Below are positions 24,301 through 35,340 of a stretch of 64,000 nucleotides of DNA, in pieces. Origin of the DNA: Anaeramoeba flamelloides (lineage: Eukaryota; Metamonada; Anaeramoebidae); NCBI GenBank assembly GCA_027625915.1, contig JANTQA010000047.1:12586001-12650000 (forward strand). The letters are read 5' to 3'. Position numbers and translations under genes: made by a program. The notes beneath the pieces are model-generated. The model was not told the origin of the DNA and ran no database searches. It was given only the letters and a program-made list of their open reading frames with translations. Each line of letters opens with the position of its first letter. The stretch's first letter is position 1.

Positions 24301-26671
24301 TATTTTAAATAAAGAAAATAATTTTGCCATTTTAAGTGGGGTAATTTTATTTTTTTCAACATTGATCATTTCTTATGTGTCAAGCTCAAAAAGGGAAATT
24401 GGCAGTAAATGGAAATATTTTTTAATTGGGATCTTCCAATTAACCATTACGACAGAAGTATATAATTTTTTTAAAACTAACAATAAGATGAAATTAGAAT
24501 CTTTAGAAAAGATTCAGGATTTTTCATTATATGAATCAATCTTGGAATCTCTACCACAAAGTTTATTGCAATCTTACATTTTGTTAAATAATTTAGATTT
24601 GGCAAATAGGAATACAATTATTGTTTCTTTGGTTATTTCAATCTTGTTTTCTTTATTAGCACAAATACAATCTTCCATCCATGCGTCCATGAGTATCCTT
24701 TTAAAAATATTGATTGTTTTGGATCGAATCTTCATTATATGTATTAGATATTCGTTTTTAATTATAATAACAGTTTGCTTTCAGCAGTACAGTTTTATAA
24801 TTTTTGGTGTTGGTATACTGATCAGATTTCTCTGGAAGTTAATTGACAAAATTGTAAAAAATAAGAAAGACGAAAAAAAATATATAGAGAATGGGAATGA
24901 ATTCGAGAATGATATTGGGAACGAAAACGAAAACGAAAACAAAAACGAAAATGAAAACGATCATAAGAACAAGATCATGGATGATTATAATTTGAATAAA
25001 TTGGATAAAACGAATATTAAAGACCAAATAGGCACCTGTTTGATTAAATCTGTACAGGAATTTTTTATAGGTACAGTTTCTACTGATTTGGATTTATTTA
25101 ATAAAGACAAAACTCATAATTTCTATTTTTTAATATCTCTCTTTGAGTGTGTAATTTGTGCACCAATCGCCTTATTGTTCCAATCTAAACATATTGATTT
25201 TTTATATAACAATAGTAAATTATTTTTATTCATTATAATTGTTTTAAATTTATGCTATATATTTATTACTGTAATATTAAATATCCATTTGGAAAGGGAA
25301 AAAAAACTATTGTTTGTAGATCCAACAATTAAATACGAAAAAAAGAAATTCAAAATTCAAAAAAAAAAAGAAATTAATTTATTTTTGGATAAAATAGAAG
25401 GTTTAGACGAAGATATCCATTTTTCTTTAATATGGTCATTGGTACTACTGGCTCTTCTCCCAACATTAATTTTATCAAATGTTTTTATAACCAACTCTTT
25501 GACAGATATCAAATTATCAAATTTGCAAATATTTTTCATTTTTTCCCCTATTTGGATAGCATTTGTAATTTATATCGTATTTTTATTATTCCAATTGCTA
25601 ACAAACTTTTATTTGAAAATTATTGTTCGTTTTTTCAAACATTTGTTGATAGTGGCTATCGTGGCTTTGCCTATATTGTTGCTACATTTAAAATTATTAA
25701 ATGTGATTAAAACTACATACACTGTTTCGCTTTTAGGCTTTTTAATTTATTTATTCATAGCCATTTTAACTTTGCTAACTATAATACTATTCCGTGAAAG
25801 GGTAAACCTATTACCCGATTTGGATTCCGAAACAGAAAATACTCTATCAATTAACAACGATTATTTTATCGCTTTGCATTCTCAATTAACCGCTCTCTTT
25901 TTTTTCCTTTCATTCATATTATTCTTGATATTCTTATCGTTGTCGCTGGACAAAGTTATTCAATTCAATTGGGCAACAATTTTTACACCTTTATTTATCT
26001 TTAATATTATCCATCTTATATTTACGTTTATGCCTTTATGTTGCTTATATAAGAATTCAAAGCAAAGAAGGGGTATTTTTTATATACATTTATTTATTTT
26101 CATTTGCTTCATTATCCCATTATCGGTTTTTGAAATATTATTAGCTTTAACCCTGACAAAAACATATATCATTAAATTCTCAATTATTTTAATCCCAATC
26201 TATGTTTTGTTCTCCGTAATGTTTTTGCTAGGGTTGTTTTTTGTCACAGTGTTCTTGTCTGAATATCAAAAACGCAGTGATAAAAAAATGGTATTTTTAG
26301 ATACACTTAAACACAGGAAAAATCAATTCCTTTTAGAAGAGCAACAAAAAAATGAAAAAAGAGAAAAAATGAAAAAAATTTCAAGAACAAAAACAGAGGA
26401 CATTAATGATTTGCAAAATAATGTATTAAAACAAATTTCAAATAGTTCTTCGCATTCAAATGAGAGCCACCATTCCGATTCGCAATCTGATGAACTCACA
26501 TTAAAAAAAATTAAATTAAATTTTTCAAATGATAATTCATCAAATTCTGATACTAATCTCAATTCGGATTCGGATTCAAATTCGGATTCTAATTCTACAA
26601 CAAAAGAACCAGAAAATTCAGATTCTGGTTCTGGTTCTGGTTCTGGTTCTAATTCTACAACAAAGAAATAA
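13734..26671 (+). CDS. G-alpha / LRR / TPR / XKR-like / TMEM185-like fusion protein, 5 exons, 2428 aa
   Basis: Exons joined by phase: 13734-13766, 13831-13882, 17737-17951, 18433-18719, 19972-26671. Domain order: G-alpha-like domain (1-365): P-loop GNHFSGKTS at 29-37; helical-domain marks LWKDLKFQ and YIDDL; switch-I RQST with the Arg and Thr spaced as in G-alpha RVKT; then a degenerate switch II (HELPSY instead of DVGGQR), TRTD (285-288) instead of NKKD, and a PDYNGTN stretch matching the G-alpha YPEYAGSN. LRRs about 420-560 (LQKLDLSNCNL, LNNLNLSHNR). TPRs about 700-905 and 1416-1520, with Lys/Asn/Glu-rich linkers. Multipass domain about 1613-1822 with DITTDI and ESLPQSLLQ, as in XK-related proteins. 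Second multipass domain about 1900-2297 with the LSLDKVIQFNWATIFTPLFI pattern of TMEM185 (Tmem-FXF). Ser/Asp-rich tail. I infer a membrane-anchored signalling scaffold; no receptor or enzyme activity is shown. Confidence 0.85.
15335..15925 (+). repeat. Repeat family R2, copy 3 (intronic)
   Basis: Same block order as 12130-12975, shorter at its left end: the small palindrome, AAACCTAACG, the AACTGGAAAATTGGATTTTT block, TTGATTAACCAATAGTG, and the final CATGATCGTGT. It stops exactly where element R8 begins. Confidence 0.65.
15924..16855. mobile_element. 932-bp element R8 with ~24-bp TIRs and relic coding
   Basis: Left end TAAGCTAAATTTCAAAAATAGGG; the right end is its near-perfect inverse (one mismatch in the first 23). 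A third copy of the TTTCAAAAATAGGGTC core sits inside at about 16635. The interior is less AT-rich, with plus-strand frames at 16201-16482 (Lys-rich, then hydrophobic) and 16427-16630, which may be remains of a transposon-borne gene; no family recognised. Confidence 0.55.
18316..18345. repeat. (CA)n microsatellite in intron 3
   Basis: Fifteen CA-type units within the 17952-18432 intron of the G-alpha fusion gene. Confidence 0.95.
18720..19971. other. 1.25-kb intron 4 of the G-alpha fusion gene
   Basis: Donor GTAATT (its TAA would otherwise terminate the frame right after FGSIK) and acceptor AATAG. Splicing phase 2 gives FGSIK-FHELPSYFKNRKK, which aligns with the switch-II region of G-alpha. 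I see no gene or clear repeat inside. Confidence 0.8.
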
Positions 26672-29600
26672 GAAAATTTAGATTAGCGAGGGTAAAAGGG
26701 GGGATTTATTTGATTTTTTTTATAATTTTTATTTTTCTTTAATTATTTGAAATATTTATTTATTTTATTGATTTTTATTAATAATTTATGGAATTAACAA
26801 ATCTTTTTATTATTTTCTATTTTTTGAAAAATTGGTAATTTTTTTTTTTTTTTCAAATAAAAAAATATTGTCAGAAACACTTTTAATTATGTAATACATA
26901 TGGAGTATGTTTGAGAATAATTCAGTTTTAATCAATTATGAATAAAATTTCAAAGTTATCTTTTATAATATTATTCTTTTTATTGGATTAACAATAAATT
27001 GAGAGATATAAAATATTATTTTTTCTTTGAAAATTGTCACAATTTTGGTAATATTTTATTTTATGATAAGTTTCCAAGAAGAAAAAAGTTTTTTATCTAT
27101 GTGTTATGAATAACCAAAACTTGATTGGATAAATATAACCTTCTTTGAATAATTGATGATTTCAATTTCAATTAAGTGGCTACTTTTCCAAACGGGGTTT
27201 TTAGGGTAAATGCAATCTTTTTACGGTATGTGACATTTTTTCTATATCAAATTTTGATGTTGTCCTAGATTTTTTAAAAAAAGACAATTCAAATAAAAAT
27301 TCACTGTAACCTTTGAAAAACAGCATGTATCAAATTTTCATAATGAGAAATATTTTGAAAAAGTTGTATAAGAAAGATCAGATCTTAAAAAAAATATATG
27401 TATAAATGATCTTATATAGAAGAAAATAATGTGACCTTATAATAATAATAATAATAATAAAAAAAAAACCAAAATGATTTTCAAAATCAAAAATTCCTTG
27501 AGAAAACACTTAATATTTACAATTGTCTTGACAAAATATTTTTTGATCATTACACAAGAAAATTTTTCAAATTAGTCTAGATAGGTGATTTATTTTTTTT
27601 TAACAATATAGGAATTTTTTTATTCTTATATTAAACCTTTTAAAAATAGTTATTGTAAATAGAATTCGATACATGCTGGTTTTCCAAGGTTAAAGTGAAT
27701 TTTTATTTGAATAGCCTTTTTTTAAAAATCTAGGACAACATCAAATTTTGATTTATACAAACATTCAAAATATACTTGGAACAACTGTATTCTCTAAACA
27801 ATTTAACAATAATTTCAGTTTTTAATTGATAATGAAAAAATGTATTTTCATTTTCTGTATATCAATTCTAATTGTTGGCCGAAAACACTCAAGATCTAAA
27901 CAAAATCAAATTATAATATAAATTATTATTATACCCAATAGGGGGTAAAATTTTAGATAAAATTGTAATTTTTGAAGTTTCAATTCTTCAGATAATAGGT
28001 AAATTAATAAAAATGATATTTTAATGAGAAAATAAGATTATTGGGTGAGATTGGCGGAATATCACTAATTTCTGATTTTATCACGAATTAAAGATTTATT
28101 CAAGAAAATATCTTTACCAATAAAAAAATCAAGATAGAATTGTATACTCTTATAGACCTTCAAAATAATAAGGGATCAGTTACATTATTTTAACAGGGAT
28201 TTATAAATATGTATTAACTTTTTATTTGATTTTTAAAAGTATTAATTTAAACTAAAAAATTTTTATTAAATTTATTACAACTTTTTTTTTTGATTCTCGC
28301 CAATTTGAACATTATAATGAGTTTTACTATTATCAGAAATATACCAGATTATCAGAAACAATCACAATTTACTGATATAATATATTATTGTCACAAGATA
28401 AATTAATCACTTATTTGTTGAGTTTTTTTTTTTTTTTCAAAATTCTAATATTGTGAATAAACCCTGATATTTTCTTTTTTTTACTCCATTTTATCAGTAA
28501 TTTAGAAACCATGATGATACATAAACAATACAATTCACAAATAAAGCTACAAAATTTTAAAGTTAACCAAGGATAATCAACTTTTTTTTTTAAAGTTATT
28601 GTTCAATAAAAAACCTATAATTCAAGAAAAAAAATAGTTAATAAAAAATTAACAACAAATTAACAAAATTTAATCAAATAAAAAGATATCAATTATATCT
28701 TAATACTGTGAACAGATTGATCAAATAATTAAAATAAATCATTATTTCTCGATCTCTTATGACTGATTTTGTAATGAAGACAAATATTTCGGATACTATG
28801 AACCCTTAATTCATTTTTGACCTGTATTTGGCTAAATCTTTTTCAACACTCTCTGGAAACTATAAGGGGACAATTTAAATGTTAAACTTTCTAAATAGTA
28901 GAATAATAAATTTAGGAATTTAAAATGATTGTTTTTGGTTCTTTTTTTCTTTTTCTTTTTCTTTTTTGTTCTTTTTCTTCTCTTAACTTCTCATAGAAGG
29001 ATATTCAACCTTGGTATATTGTTTTTTTAATAGAGCACTTTAATTGCATTTAAATTTCTCAATTTTCTTGAGTATTTAGATTGAAAACAAAAGAATCTTT
29101 TTTACAAAAAACGAGTTTTTTATATATTTCAATATCTTTTTTTGAATGGGTTGTGAATTATACGATTAAATTATGTATGGAATTTTTTTTTTTTAAAATA
29201 ATTTTATTATTTTTCATGAATTTGATCTATTTTAAAAGATATTTTGAAGTATTTTAATAAAAAAAAATCATCATTCAAGAAAGTTATCACCAACCAGTTT
29301 TCATAAATTTATAATAATTTATATTATCCAATTCTTTAACTGGTTTATTATTTAGAAATTTGATAAATAATTTAATTTGATTTTCATTAAAAAAAAACCT
29401 GGTAACAAATTATAATCAACTTTTTTCCACTTACTCCAACTTACTTTCCATTCAATATTAAAAGATTTTTGCAACCTTGTACTAAACTCTACTATATTTC
29501 TAAATGAGGTGGAAAGACATACTCGGATTTTGGAACTTTTATATGTTAAATATACAAATCTTGATTGGCAAAGAATAATCTATTTACCTATTTAACAAAT

Positions 29601-30255
29601 TTTCGAAAAAAAAATACCGATCTAAAATTTTAACAAGATCTCTTAGCTCAACAGACGATTAAATCAACAAATGTCTCATTAGTCATAAAAGTAATATTCA
29701 CTTGATATAAAATTAGATGTCCCTTTATTATTTTTGAAATTAGCAATTGAATTCTTTGTGAATTATCGTTCATGTCAATTTTTGATCAACGAGTTTTTAT
29801 CTCAAGTTGGATGAAATCTTGGTGAAAAAAGAACTCTACCACCTTTGGTAAAAGAAAATAAGCCGTGGCTACAATTCCCTTAACCAGAAATGTTCAAACA
29901 AAATCAACAAAAAAATTGCACCTAATTGATTTAATTGTCTTATTTTCAGTGGTTATTGGACTGAAAACTTGATAAATTACAAACCAAAACTATTTTGCAA
30001 CGAATCATCATGTTCAGTTATAATTTGTCTATTTAAAAGAAAACTTTTGTTTCAAAATGAAAAAGAAAGAAAAAAAAAAAGATAAAAAAGCAAAAAAAAG
30101 GAGATATTGAATGCTGGGTATTTTCAAGAAACTTTTGGTTCTAAAATTAAGAATCTAAAAAAAAAATAATTTGAAAGAAATAAAAGAAAAAGTGTACAAA
30201 AAAAAAAAAAAAAAATAAAAAATAAAAAATAAAAAAAAAAAAAAAAAAAATTTTT
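26672..30255. other. Convergent intergenic region
   Basis: 3' flanks of the G-alpha fusion gene and the bZIP gene. Contains inverted-repeat element R7 (about 27235-27775) and a short (AAT)n at 27439-27459. No other gene or named feature visible. Confidence 0.6.
27235..27775. mobile_element. Inverted-repeat element R7
   Basis: Left arm about 27245-27335 (ATCAAATTTTGATGTTGTCC, AAATAAAAATTCACT, CAGCATGTATC) reappears inverted at about 27665-27765. Arms near 90 bp, high identity by eye; spacer about 330 bp without coding potential. Non-autonomous element or foldback repeat. Confidence 0.6.
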
Positions 30256-30984
30256 TTAAAGGAAAAATTGGAGACCAAATAAATCTGTTTCTTTGTTTGC
30301 AGATTTTGTTTGGTTTGAAGAATTCATTTCATCCACTACGTGGTTAAAATGGTTTTGTTGTGTGTCAGTAATTTGTGAGCTATTCTTTAAATTTTCATTT
30401 AAATTTAATTCGAAAATTTCATCTGTTTGGAAAGAAGATGGTAAGGGATCATAGAACTCATTGTAGATAGGGGAGCTTAGGTCATAAATAAAGTCCTCGT
30501 TTTCACTTAAAAGATCGTCTTGTGCTTGTTCTTTTTTGGTTTCTTCTATTATGCTCTTTTTGGATTCAATTTGGGTGATCTTTTGTTTTGGTGCCTTTGT
30601 TTGTTTTTCCACTGTTTTGTTCACCTTCTCGCTCTCCTTGTCTCTCCTTAATTGTTCGATTTGCTTGCGGAGAAGAAGATTCTCTTGTTGCACTTTATTT
30701 AGCTTTTCTGTTAATGAAGAGTTTTCTGTTTTGAGTGTTTTTGTTTCTTGTTCAAGTGTTTCAACATAAACTTTCTTCCTTTCGCGAAATCTTCTTGCGT
30801 TGATTCTGTTTCTTTCCTTACGAATCATCTTCTTTTGTTGTTTTTGATCAACAACGAGTTGGATTTCATTTTGTTGTGTTTTTGGATTGGTTTTGAGAGT
30901 GTTATTTTTACGGACCACTCTTCGTCTGACTTTATTGTTACTGTTTGTTTTTGTTGTGCTTCTTCTTTTTCTTTCGCTTGTCAT
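30256..30984 (-). CDS. bZIP transcription factor, single exon, 242 aa
   Basis: DNA-binding regulator expected to dimerise in the nucleus. Start set at MTSERKRR; the open frame extends further upstream, but that part (FFKNLFYFYFF) reads as translated AT-rich leader. A very basic N-terminus (RKRRSTT, KVRRRVVRKNN) precedes the basic region at 52-71, KMIRKERNRINARRFRERKK, with the family signature N59-x7-R67; the residue usually Ser or Cys before that Arg is Phe. A leucine zipper follows with heptad positions L77, L84, L91, V98, L105, L112 and a polar coiled coil. The rest is Ser/Asn/Glu-rich, likely activation region. Which subfamily (CREB/ATF, AP-1 or other) cannot be said. Confidence 0.85.
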   Translation of the reverse strand: MTSERKRRSTTKTNSNNKVRRRVVRKNNTLKTNPKTQQNEIQLVVDQKQQKKMIRKERNRINARRFRERKKVYVETLEQETKTLKTENSSLTEKLNKVQQENLLLRKQIEQLRRDKESEKVNKTVEKQTKAPKQKITQIESKKSIIEETKKEQAQDDLLSENEDFIYDLSSPIYNEFYDPLPSSFQTDEIFELNLNENLKNSSQITDTQQNHFNHVVDEMNSSNQTKSANKETDLFGLQFFL

Positions 30985-32339
30985 AGTAATAAAAAAAAAA
31001 TATCGTTTAAAAAAGTAAAAATAAAAAAGATTTTTGAAAAAAAGTAAAATATTTGTACACAAATAAAAATAAAGAATCTAAGAAAAAAAAAATGATTATT
31101 TTTATTTTTTGAAGGCTCAATGTCTCAACCTTTGGTTTTAAGGGAGGTCGAGTTTAACTTTGTTTAAAGTTATAGGTAAATCTTTTAATCTAATTGTATT
31201 TTTTGAAGATTTCTACAAGAGATGATTCTTGAAAATTAAATTTACTTTATCATTTTTATCAGATACAAAATAGAATGATTTTTATGAGGGACTCACATCT
31301 ACCATATAGAAATCTAAAATTAAAGTGTTTTAATATTGAAAGAAAATCATATTAGTGATCCAGATTCCAAATGTCTCTTAAAATTTTTTAAGTAAAATTA
31401 TATTCAAAGCTAAACTTATCAATTTAAAATGATCCTTGTATTAGTTAAAAAACGAGAATTTGAGAAAAAAAAGCTTACATTTTAGACAAATTTAAAGGTT
31501 GAATTATCAATCCACAAACCTTTAAAATATCTTTCTTAAATTTGTCTCAAAATTTAGATTAATTGATAAAAAAATAGATTGTTTTACAAAAAATATTATT
31601 AACTTTTGGATTTTTTTGATGAATATTTTCACTTATATTGAGAAATATAAAGAAAATGAAACTATCCCTATAAAAAGGAAGATAAATAAATCAACCTTTG
31701 GGGTTTAAAGTCGATTATACAGGAAATCTTGAAATTAAAAAATTATAAAAATAGTTACTTTGAAAGTACTAAATATTAATTATTAAATATTGTAATACAT
31801 TATTTTGGGATTCTATTTTTTGATAAAAGAAAATTAATTAAATAAAAAATACAAAAGGAATATCAATTGTGATCCTTTTTAAAAAAAATCAAATAATTTA
31901 TTTTTCCATTATAATAATAATAAATTTTTTCAGAACCAAAGAGCACAAATAGTGAAACATATCATTGACTTCCTCTGACAGCATTATATGATTAGAGCCA
32001 ATCCTTTCTTGGATGGTATACCTTAAATGAGAAAATTTGACTTGAAGATAAATAAGGTATGTAATCCAAATTTTTTTTTTTTTTATACATTAATATATGA
32101 ATTGATAAAAAAAATCATATGTTAATGAAGATGTCCAATTTACATCATTACAAAAATCACAGGTTTAAACAATTCAAAGACTATACTCGTTAGATATTTC
32201 CAATTTTATATGTCTTCTTTAGCTTCTTTTCTTCTGAAAATCAATTTTTAATCATTGTGTATATATAAAATCAAAAAATTTTCTGCGAGTTTAACTTACA
32301 ACGAAATTTTACTTTTTAAATGATTTGAGTTAACTGCTG

Positions 32340-32735
32340 TGGGAAAAAAGTGAAATACGATTTTTAATTGGGACCATTACTGAAAATAAAAAGTAAGATC
32401 AATAAATAAAAGTATAAATAAATAAATAAAGATAAAATGAAGGACTAAAAACAATACCAGTTTTTTTTATACTATTTTTTAGTAATGGGTTTTTCTTTGA
32501 TTGATCAATTATCAAAAATTTGTTCAAAAAATTGACTATTTTTGAGGATCTCCAAAACCACACAAATAATTTCGATCTAAAAGTAGATTTAAATTGGATT
32601 TGTTGGTTTGATTGAAAATAATAGAATGAATTATTATTTGGTGTTAATTGGTTTCTTCGTTTAATTGATTTTAGTTTTCGTTTTCAGTAAGGTTCCCTAT
32701 TAAAAACCGGATTTCACTTTTTTTCCCTGTTTCAA
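32340..32735. mobile_element. ~395-bp MITE R4, copy 1
   Basis: Ends GGGAAAAAAGTGAAAT and ATTTCACTTTTTTTCCC are inverted; the match continues inward through TTTTTAAT and the TACTGAAAA blocks, about 60 bp per arm. Related copies at 35997-36405 and 38830-39720. Confidence 0.65.
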
Positions 32736-33689
32736 TTTTTTTACACTATAATAAATGGTCATTTTAGATAGAAGTTACCTATTTTGAACTATTTATATAA
32801 AAATAATCATTAAATCTATATTTAAATCTAAATTGTTGTTCAGAAGTTAAAAAATAAAAAAAAAAAAAAAATACTTAAAAATAGATAATTATTATTTTTT
32901 TTCTTAAAACAATTGATCTTTATTTTAGACAAATTTAAAATAAAAAAACAACAATGTACATATAGAGAAACTAGAATTTACACAGAAAATTAATTTAAAA
33001 ATGATATATTATTATTATTATTTATAGAAAGGAGTAATTAAAGAAAAAACATCAAATAAAAAAAAGAGAATAAAAATAATTATAATATATATATAAAATA
33101 AATTTATCATTTACATGACCAAATAGAAACTATCCACGTCGTGAATACACAGGATGGGCAAAAACCGGATAGAAAGGTTATCAATTATAGATAAAAATTC
33201 CACATTCCGTGATAAAAATGATAAATAATCATTTAATAATGAAAAATAGTCATATATTATCGATTGGGGGTTCTAATGCCATATGAAAACCAATAAATTT
33301 CATAAATTATCAAAATAGATATCCTTATGTTTATCATAAGAATAAAATAAAAACAAAATCTTGGAATTTATGAAAAAAATATTTCAAATCATAAATCATT
33401 GAAGATACTCGATCATTTTCTATGGAACTGCCCATTCTATAAAGAAAATCGAAAATTTTTTACTAAATATTTTATGCCAATTAACAAAAACAAAAAGAAT
33501 ATTATTCAAAATATTATTCAGAATAAAAAATTCACTGTTCATCTTGTCATTCGAAAATGGTAAATAAAATCTTGATTCTTTATTGAAATTTTAAAAAAAA
33601 AACTTAGAAAGTAGTGAATTGCTGCCAAATGTGGTCAAATACCTAGGACCTTTTTTACTTTGAGACAGAAAAAGAAAATATCAGAAATT

Positions 33690-34000
33690 TTTATTTGATT
33701 TCTAAGATTAAAAAAAAACCTAATGGAGGTTTTCTTGATTTCAAAAGAATTGATTAAAATCTTTTTTTTTTTACTCGATTATTTTAAAAATTGGAAAAAT
33801 CTAACAGCTATTTTTTTTTTAATTTAAAGGAAACCAAAAAGAATTGAGTAAACTCTTTGATTTTTCTTATATTTTTTCAAATTAACAAAAACATAATTGA
33901 AATTGTTATTATTTTTTTTTTTTTTGAATTTAATAAATAAATTGAAAATTAAATAAATTTTATATTTATTTCTTAAATTACAAAAAAAAATAAACTGCTG
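33690..34000. repeat. Repeat family R2, partial copy
   Basis: AAAAAAACCTAATGGAGGTTTTC, TTCAAAAGAATTGATTAAAATC and its mirror, and TTAATAAATTTT blocks as in the other R2 copies, but the distal unique part is missing. Confidence 0.45.
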
Positions 34001-35340
34001 CAGTAGTAGATTAAGTTCCCCCTTTAAAAATAATTATTATATACATTTTTATAACTTATTTATATAGATACCGTTCAGGAATGGAATATATTGTAATCAT
34101 TGAAAATTTTTTTGAAACGTAAATTTTTCAGGAATTTGAAGATTTTTCCTTTTAGTTTGTGTTTTTAAATTCTTTGTTCGAAATTTTCGACCACCAATAA
34201 CAACAAAAATGTAGATTGAGGTTGAATTTGTTTTTTCAAATTTTTCATATTTAAATTGCAAAAAATTGATAATTAAATTGAAAGATTTACAAAAGGCGAT
34301 AATTTTGTACTTATTAGATAGGATATTACTAGATTATGAAATGTGTTTTGTTGATGAACTTTTTTGTAAGAATTTGTCCAAATGACAATTGGCCACCTTC
34401 TCATAAAAATTGGTTTTTTTGATTTTCTATTTAAGGGACTATTCTCTATTATTTTTTTTTTTTGACTAATTTCTAAATCAGGGTTCCTTAACGAGAAATA
34501 AAATTAATATTGAAAATAAATAAGTGTTTTCAAATATTTGTATATAACAAAAAATTTTCTTAATTTCTATTAAATTTAGGTAAAAAAATTTAATTGATAT
34601 TAGTTCCTTAAGAAAAGATAAATCTAGAAGTGAAAATAAATTTATATCTCTCATAAAATGTTATACAAGGTTGGAATAGCTTTATTTATGAATTTTTTAT
34701 TACTCTGCAATTCTCAAAAATAAAATAATATAAGAAAAAATTTATAAGTGAAAATAAATGTAACAAAATGAATTGAACAAATATTCTTAGAGTAACTTTG
34801 GGTAAATTTAAATGTTTACAAAGTAAAAAGTCAGCAGATTTAGGAAATAATTTTTCAGAATTACATTTACATTGATTTTCAAGTCATATTTTTAAAATCC
34901 AATACTGGGATTGAAATTCAGCTTGGATAATATTTCATCGAATTATGAATGTTTTTCAATACTTAGTCTAGCTTTTATTTAGGGTTATTTATTCACCTCA
35001 AATAGACCCGAATTAGCAAACATATAAAAACCAAACTAATTGATAGAGAGAAAGACTTCAATCTATTTCTTGAATTCTTTACTAACAAACAACACAGGAA
35101 AGCTGTAGTTAAAATTTTTTCGCATTTCTTCAATCAAAACGAGTAATATTCATTTTTTCGTAAAGTACTTTATTTCTGTTGGTTTGTTAAAAATCAAAGA
35201 AAAAAACAATTTTAATTTTAACAAAGAACTTTCGATCTCAATCTCAAAAACCACTTAATCCAATAGTCGTTGAATTTTTTGCTTTTATTGTGGGATAATA
35301 ATCAAAAAATCACCAAAAAGCAAGCAGAATAATCAAAAAT

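Larger units (their letters stand above)
30985..35340. other. Divergent intergenic region between bZIP and armadillo genes
   Basis: Holds MITE R4 copy 1 (32340-32735), an R2-related fragment (about 33690-34000) and a self-complementary stretch at 31490-31550 around GACAAATTTAAAGG. No gene recognised. Confidence 0.6.
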
